NCBI GenBank assembly: GCA_001600455.1
Contig: BCKC01000003.1
Coordinates: 4,040,206 to 4,104,205 of the forward strand
Direction of reading: 5' to 3'
DNA: 64,000 nt
Source of the DNA: Endocalyx cinctus
Lineage: Eukaryota > Ascomycota > Sordariomycetes > Amphisphaeriales > Apiosporaceae
Part shown: positions 57,981 through 64,000 of the stretch, in pieces
How positions within the stretch are numbered: position 1 is the stretch's first letter
How the letters are laid out: the number at the start of each line of letters is the position of its first letter
Notes under the pieces: generated by a model
What the model saw: the letters and a program-made list of their open reading frames with translations, nothing else
What the model was told of the DNA's origin: nothing
Databases searched by the model: none
Program-made: the position numbers and the translations under genes

Positions 57981-60111
57981 ATTGTCATCGAATCGCTGCG
58001 TCTTCACAAGAGACTGTCAAGCACATAGTTGTTTCTGTTTGGAATTTTTTTGTACTTACCAGATACCCTAAAGTTGGAATTCCCTTGGTGATTTTTACTA
58101 GGCGTACATGATAAAGGAAGGATCCAGACGCGGAAAGGTCTATACGATTTCTTCATATACGACGATAGAATTTGTCCTTTGTCGCCTTTTTCTCGGTAAC
58201 CGATACAAGCATTATCTCGCGCAAGAATGAAAATTTCTCTGGTACATGCTACTATATCACAGCTCAGGCGAGATTATCTTCTCTTCTCATTTTATTCTCT
58301 ATACATCTACATGATGACCTAAATGTCCTTTTTCTTTCTTGTTCTTTTAAACGGCCCATGCTTGGGGGGGCCCTTTTTTTTTTTTTCTTTTTTTAACAAA
58401 TGCCCTATACCGATCACCACTTTCTGGAAATGATCGTCCGACAGACCTCTCCCCGGTGTCTACCGCCGCGTATTCTCCATATATTGTCCACTTCTTTCGG
58501 AGAAACTGGCTCCCCAGACCAAATGGACCGTGGCAGTGCACATGCTCGCGGGTAATACGTGTAACGAATGAACATCTATTTTGCGGTCTGGTAACATTGT
58601 GTGTGGGGTGAGTCACGGCGGCATATGATACACAAGTGCAGCGGGGATTTTACGTTTTGTATAAATACACCGAAACTGATGTTCACAAACGTCACGGGCT
58701 TGGGCAGCAGGGTGGGTAGGATATCTTCAAGGGCGTATTGGACGAGTGTACTTTGGTCACTCTAGGCAAATAAAGGGATATGAAGGAATATCACGAAACG
58801 GGATTGGCGATGGGTGGCCTTTTATTGTTTTATTATTAGTTTCTTTCACGGAGGTTATCTCGTGTCACGTCATTTGTTTTTTGTTTTGTTTTCCTTTTCC
58901 TTTTTTTCATATTGAAATAGACATGACCCCATTAGGTTCTTATCTACATACAAGGTAGCCAATGATTATTTCACTTGGAAGTATCTTGACATAGTTAACC
59001 TATTATGTACAATGTGAGTTGCGGGTTGAAGGTTTTCAAATCATGTCTATTTCGTAGTTCCCATTAATCAAATCAACATTGACAACTACTTGCCGGAAGT
59101 GACGTACTTAATCATTACTCGGCTGCCTCACACACCTTTTTAGTAGCTGGTTTAGTGTAGATGGTTCATCTTGTTTTTTAAGGTGTGGCGCTTGGGGAAT
59201 TATATTATAGTAAGTAAGTAATTTCCGCCAAAACCACCCCCCATTATCCGTATTATTTTATTCTGAGTCAGGGTTTCGGTAATCTCGAAGACAATGCGAG
59301 GCCGAATCACAACGAAGCGTCGATGAAGAGATACACTCGAATGTATCCACAATCCATCTACTGAAGAGGTATGAATGGAATGGACGTATAGATATTAGAC
59401 AGATAAACATAGAAAGATCCAAGATAGAGAATAAAGCGGCATAATGTGACACGGGCTTTCCTCAACCACCTATACAGTCTATACTAAGTAATTAGCTATG
59501 CATAAGTGATCATAACGCTCTCACATAATGACTCGAAGAACTGACACAATGAAATTGTGCATATCATGCAATAGAACTAAGACAACCCAAGGACAGAGCC
59601 ATATACCGTACTATGCGTGCGTACAGATGGAAAAACCTAAATCCCGGTAGATACGGGTAGGGATGATCCGACTTCGAACGTACCATATAGTATTGGGGCG
59701 CAGGTACAGGGAGGAAATGAGAAAGAAAAAAAGATCTGGTTCGGTTATGAAATCATAATATGATCAAAACAATGGCCTGCTATGTAATACCTCGAGAAAA
59801 GGCCCGCATTTCCAAGTACGTAGCGAAGCGAACGAACGACCTATAGTTTCATTTCACGACTATCACTTAGACCACGAATGGACATTCGTAGATATATATA
59901 TTCACTAGCCGTCATGTCAAATGACGATCTTCGACGAAAATGTTCAATAGCTAAGCGTAGAGAGGAAAAAAAAACTTGGAAGTTGGAAACCAAAGGTGTA
60001 CCGGAACAATTCTTCGCGCGTTCTTTTCTGGGTGCGCGTTCCTCCTGGGTTGTGTGGCTTATACGACGATACGTGTGTAAATACTCCGTACTTTAGTGTT
60101 TGGTTCCCCCC

Positions 60112-60132
60112 TTGGTTGGTTGGTTGGTTGGT
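60112..60132. repeat. (TTGG)n microsatellite
   Basis: Five uninterrupted TTGG units. Confidence 0.9.
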
Positions 60133-61202
60133 ACCTGCGTGTGTGACGAGGTCTGGACGGTTTACCTACCGTAGATGGTCACGATTGATGAACATCTTCC
60201 TTAGCGGCGGCATATAAACTTGCTTACCTTTCAATGCGCGACCCAGTTATGACCCGATGGTCCCCGTTCGTTCATCTCATTACCAAGCCGAAATCTTATA
60301 TCTTGCTTCTCCACAACGATGATCCATCTATTATTATCTCATTCTACTTTATACTATTATTTTATACTATTATATACGGTAGTATTACTATATGTCCAAC
60401 CTCTTTATATACCCATAAAAAGTGAACTCTTAATCATAATAATGGTTGTTTATTAGGGGAGAGAGAATGTATGGTTATTTTTTCCCTCTCTCTTTCGATC
60501 TGGTAGCTATTAAGTAATAATTATGGCGGGAGAATTTAAATGATTAAGACTCTTTCTACTTACATACGTATAAATCTTCTTGACACCGACTAAGACGAAC
60601 TTCTTTCTTCTTGGTGTTTCATAATGAGCGGCTGAAGGGGATAGAAAACCAATCACCTTTTCAGGGGTTAACGCGAAGTCTCCTGATCGAGGGTTTCGTG
60701 TAAGATCCAAGGTACCAAGTTGGCAGGCCGTCAGTGTTCAGCGTTCAGGAGGGTCAATGGTGTAACCCCACTCGCTGCACAGTAGACCCAAGTTAGGCCC
60801 CCGGTAGCCCCCAGTAACTCTGGGCTTCTCATTAAAGAATTGGGTCCCTATTCGGAGAGGCTTAGCTACCTTAACCCTGCCCAACCTAGTCGCTGTTAAG
60901 TAGTATAACGTACTGACACTGCATAGGATTACTGCACAGTAGAGCCGCTGGAAATGGGGTCTGGGGGCCCATGTAGGGTACCAGATTTTGCCTTAATTCT
61001 AAACCTTTTACGGTATAGCACTTACATGATCAACCGCCGGATAAGGTATTTAACAGGCTAACAATCCCTGTATAAGATCTCTTCAGGGGCTTCTTAAGTG
61101 GGTTTTAAAGTGGGTGGGACCCACCGAAATGATGGTACCCTTGATGATATCCAACTTATTCTTCACCTTCATTTCTTTACCAACCAATTTGTCCTGCACG
61201 AA

Positions 61203-61340
61203 CCTCTTTTATTATTTTATTTTATTCTTTTTTTTTTTCTACCAAAGTCATGTTGTCGCTTTATCTATCATTTTTCCCTTAGTCCTTAGATAGTCTGTTT
61301 TTTTTTTTTTTTTCCTTCATTCGTTTATCTTTTTTCCTCT
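61203..61340 (+). promoter_or_regulatory. pyrimidine-rich tract upstream of Flc-like gene
   Basis: T/C-rich runs on the coding strand about 750-900 bp before the ATG at 62083, continuing less densely to 61720. Interpreted as core promoter or start of a long 5' leader, from composition only. Confidence 0.3.
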
Positions 61341-62082
61341 CTACCCCAACATCTCGTCAACTCCAGCCCCGTACTCTCGTTTCATGTATGCGCCGGTGAT
61401 AACCAAACACGACACTTACATACATCCTCACTACAGTCTTTACTACCCTACATAGCATAGATACCTCTTCATCGGGTATTGTCTTTCGATGTTACCATCA
61501 TATACCTTACACTTTAACTAAATCAGAAACAATTCTAATCTTTTGAAGAGAACATAGAAGTCTTGTTTATGTCTTCCTCTGCCTCTCTTCATTGTCCGTT
61601 CTTTCTCTTCTCTTCAAAGACAACTTGTTGTCGACTTTTATTATATTCTTTCCAGGTTGATCCTCGGCCCTATCTTTAGTGTCAATATCTCTTTTTTTTT
61701 TTTTACTCTCTCAACATTGTAAACACTCTCTTTACCTCTCGTTCTTTGTCTATTATACCGGATCGGTCCCTCTCTAAAATACCAGCTCGCCGTCGAATCG
61801 AAACTATCCAAGAAGATTTGGCTGAGCATTAAAAACATATATATACATCGATAACATTTCGTATACGCGAACTTTACTACTATAGATTTAATATTGGACA
61901 GCCCATCGATCGATTAGGTTGCATATAAACTCAGGAGCATCTAGCGATTTGATTTTTCCCCTATTTACATATTTAGATTCCCTTGGAGATCGATCTCGAA
62001 CAGCGAATTTACTCAACTTCACACTCATATTCGAAATTATAGAAGGAATCGAAAGAGGAGGCATAAGAGCAAAGGAATCAAG

Positions 62083-64000
62083 ATGGCAGGGTCTAGTTGG
62101 CGGTGGTCGATACGGCGAACCGCGATATTGGCTACGGCGTTCGTAACCGGAGTACTCGGCGATGATATCTTGGTTACCAGCGGATTCACAAACTGTAACA
62201 ACAACAGCGATATCAGGGTGAATAAGGTCAACATTGAGTACAACAACGCCGATAAATCGGTCTCATTCGACGTTTCCGGCACGAGCACTAAAGAACAGAA
62301 CGTTACGGCTACTCTCTCCGTGACAGCCTACGGACAAGATGTCTATACCAACAGCTTCAACCCTTGTGATGCGGATACCTTTGTAGACCAGTTATGCCCA
62401 GGTAAGTAATATGTGTATTATTATTTTTTCTTGTGTCTGTTTCTGGAATTTTTATATGCTAACGTAATATGTAGTTCCCATCGGCACTTTTGCTGCTAAT
62501 GGCACACAAGCCATTCCCTCCGAGTATGCTGGTAAAATTCCAGCTATTGCTTTCCAAATCCCAGACATTGCCGCGATGGCAAAGTTGGAGTTAACGCCTC
62601 TAGGAAGCAGCGACCCTATCGGCTGCATCGAATCCACCGTCACTAACGGAAAAACCGCCTCTGTTGCCGCCGTCTCGTACATCGCGGCCGGCCTGGCGGG
62701 TGTGGCTTTATTGGTCGGTGGCGCTTCTGCTGCCGGTGCCGCGTTTTCTGGTGCCAGTGCCGCTTCTGGTGCTGGCGGAGCGGGTACTATTAGTCCTAGT
62801 TTTGGCGAGGTCTTTGGTGTTTTCCAGGGGTTCGCTTTAAATGGTATGATGTCGGCTCAGCTTCCCCAGGTTTACCGGAGCTTCTCGAAGAATTTCGCCT
62901 TCTCGACCGGCCTCATCCCTTGGACCAGCCTGCAGATTTCCATCGACAACTTCCGTGCCTCGACCGGCGGTGACTTGACCAAGGACAGCGTCGAGATCCT
63001 GCGTAACACTACCTTGGTCTTCCCCGACGGTTCTACGCAGAGCGGTAACGGCTCGACCACGTTCAAGCGTGCCGTCGACGCTGTTGTATCCCTCGCGCTT
63101 CGAGACATCGACACTTCGGTTAACTCGACGACTGATTCGACCGACGACAGCAGCTTCGAGACGACTATTCGAACGGCCGTCAGCGGTTTCCAAGCTTACG
63201 CTAACGAGTTGAGTGTTCCTCAGAGCAATACTTTCATGACTGTGCTTCTCGTCGTGGCTATCGTCATCGGTGTCATCGTTGTCGGTATTCTCCTCGTTAA
63301 AGTTATTCTAGAGGCTTGGGCTCTCTTCGGCACGTTTCCCCAATCTCTCACCGGTTTCCGAAAGCATTATTGGGGATCTATCGCTCGTGCCATCACTTCT
63401 CTAATCTTACTGCTATACGGCATCTGGGTTCTGTACTGTATCTTTCAGTTCACCCACGGTGACTCGTGGGCAGCTAAGACGCTAGCGGCTGTGACTCTTT
63501 TCTTGTTCACCGCCGTTCTCGCCTTCTTTGCTTGGAAAATCTCGTCTACGGCCAAGAAGCTGAAGAACGCGGAAGGCGACGCTACCGGTTTGTACGAAGA
63601 TAAGAAGATCTGGGTTAAGTACTCTCTCTTCTACGAAGCTTACAAGAAGAACTACTGGTGGCTATTCGTACCGGCCATCATCTACATGTTCTTCAAGGGC
63701 ACCGTCATCGCCGCCACCGATGGTCAGGGTATGGTGCAGACGATCGGCCTCTTGATCGTCGAAGGTTTGTTTTTAGTCGTGCTCGTATTCTTCCGCCCTT
63801 ACGAGCGTAAGTCGGGTAATGTGGTCAACATCCTGATCCAGGTTGTCCGAGTCCTCTCCGCCGTCTGTATCCTTGTTTTCGTGGAGGAGTTCAACATTCA
63901 ACAGACGACTCAGACGGTTACCGGTGTCGTCCTCATCGCGCTACAGTCCAGTCTCGCGGGACTGCTCGCCATTCTCATCTTGTGGAACGCCGTCGTGGCC
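62083..64000 (+). CDS. Flc/Pkd2-type ML-domain TRP-like membrane protein, 3' truncated by window
   Basis: Exon 1 is 62083-62401 and exon 2 runs from 62475 past the window edge (73-nt intron, GTAAGT...ATGTAG). The visible part is about 615 residues. It opens with a signal peptide (TAILATAFVTGVLGDD), then an ML-like extracytoplasmic domain with paired cysteines (FTNCNNN, FNPCDADTFVDQLCP, PIGCIEST) and several N-glycosylation sequons. A first membrane segment follows (VAAVSYIAAGLAGVALLVGG), then a second lumenal region and a run of helices from VLLVVAIVIGVIVVGILLVK onward, matching the fungal TRP-like core (GTFPQSLTGFRKHYWGSI, KYSLFYEAYKKNYWWLF). Flc proteins of yeast are linked to FAD import into the ER, calcium homeostasis and cell-wall maintenance. 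Which paralogue this is cannot be decided here. The C-terminus lies outside the window. Confidence 0.92.

Larger units (their letters stand above)
57981..62082. other. 4.1-kb spacer, no gene seen
   Basis: AT-rich spacer with a (TTGG)n repeat at 60112-60132, TACTCCGTAC at 60082-60091, and a GC-raised islet at about 60710-61090 that has internal duplications. Pyrimidine-rich leader DNA (61200-61700) precedes the Flc-like gene. Short frames at 58347, 59878 and 61098 lack support. Confidence 0.55.

Noticed and set aside
5612..60822. 14-base match CCAGAGTTACTGGG between about 5612 and the complement of about 60809-60822
   Set aside because: Several matches of this length are expected by chance in 64 kb, and the flanks do not extend it.

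Overview
This window is nuclear DNA from a filamentous ascomycete (Pezizomycotina; probably a Sordariomycete, which is inference). Coding regions are GC-rich, and most introns are short (about 50-180 nt) with GTAAGT/GTATGT-type donors. Spacers are AT-rich with long T and CT tracts. The protein set is typically fungal: a Zn2Cys6 regulator, a large ascomycete C2H2 protein, a GPI-anchored mucin-like protein, Ssr4 and an Flc/TRP-like protein.

Layout, left to right: a SET-domain protein (997-2341, +); a PI-PLC X-domain phosphodiesterase (3474-4895, +); two identical tRNA-Ser(GCU) genes facing away from each other (5852-5932 on - and 6891-6971 on +); a DGAT2-type diacylglycerol acyltransferase (7683-9881, +); a dynamin-type GTPase whose C-terminus is an FG-repeat tail (11462-15031, +); a triose-phosphate-translocator/SLC35-like transporter (17051-19102, +); an RBM42-like RRM protein (19833-21179, -); 6-phosphogluconate dehydrogenase (23854-25938, +); the SWI/SNF-RSC subunit Ssr4 (26687-28978, +); a GPI-anchored Ser/Ala/Gly-rich protein (31650-32873, +); mitochondrial TsaD/Qri7 (33610-35403, +); and proteasome beta5/Pre2 (35970-36931, -).

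A stretch of almost 10 kb without a convincing gene follows (36932-46755). After it come a three-exon Zn2Cys6 transcription factor (46756-48637, +), a DUF202 membrane protein with an unresolved 5' end (51331 to about 51657, -), an 1133-residue C2H2 zinc-finger protein (54579-57980, +), and the 5' part of an Flc-type ML-domain/TRP-like protein that runs off the right edge (62083 onward, +).

The genes are mostly independent housekeeping and regulatory loci. I see no biosynthetic cluster, no intact transposon and no CRISPR-like array. The most unusual items are the dynamin/FG-repeat fusion, the identical divergent tRNA pair, and a dispersed intergenic element related to the palindrome TACTCYGTACRGAGTA. 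Its 10-base half TACTCCGTAC (or its reverse complement) occurs nine times in the spacers, far above chance. Exon joins were worked out by hand from reading frame and splice consensus; none is confirmed by transcript data.
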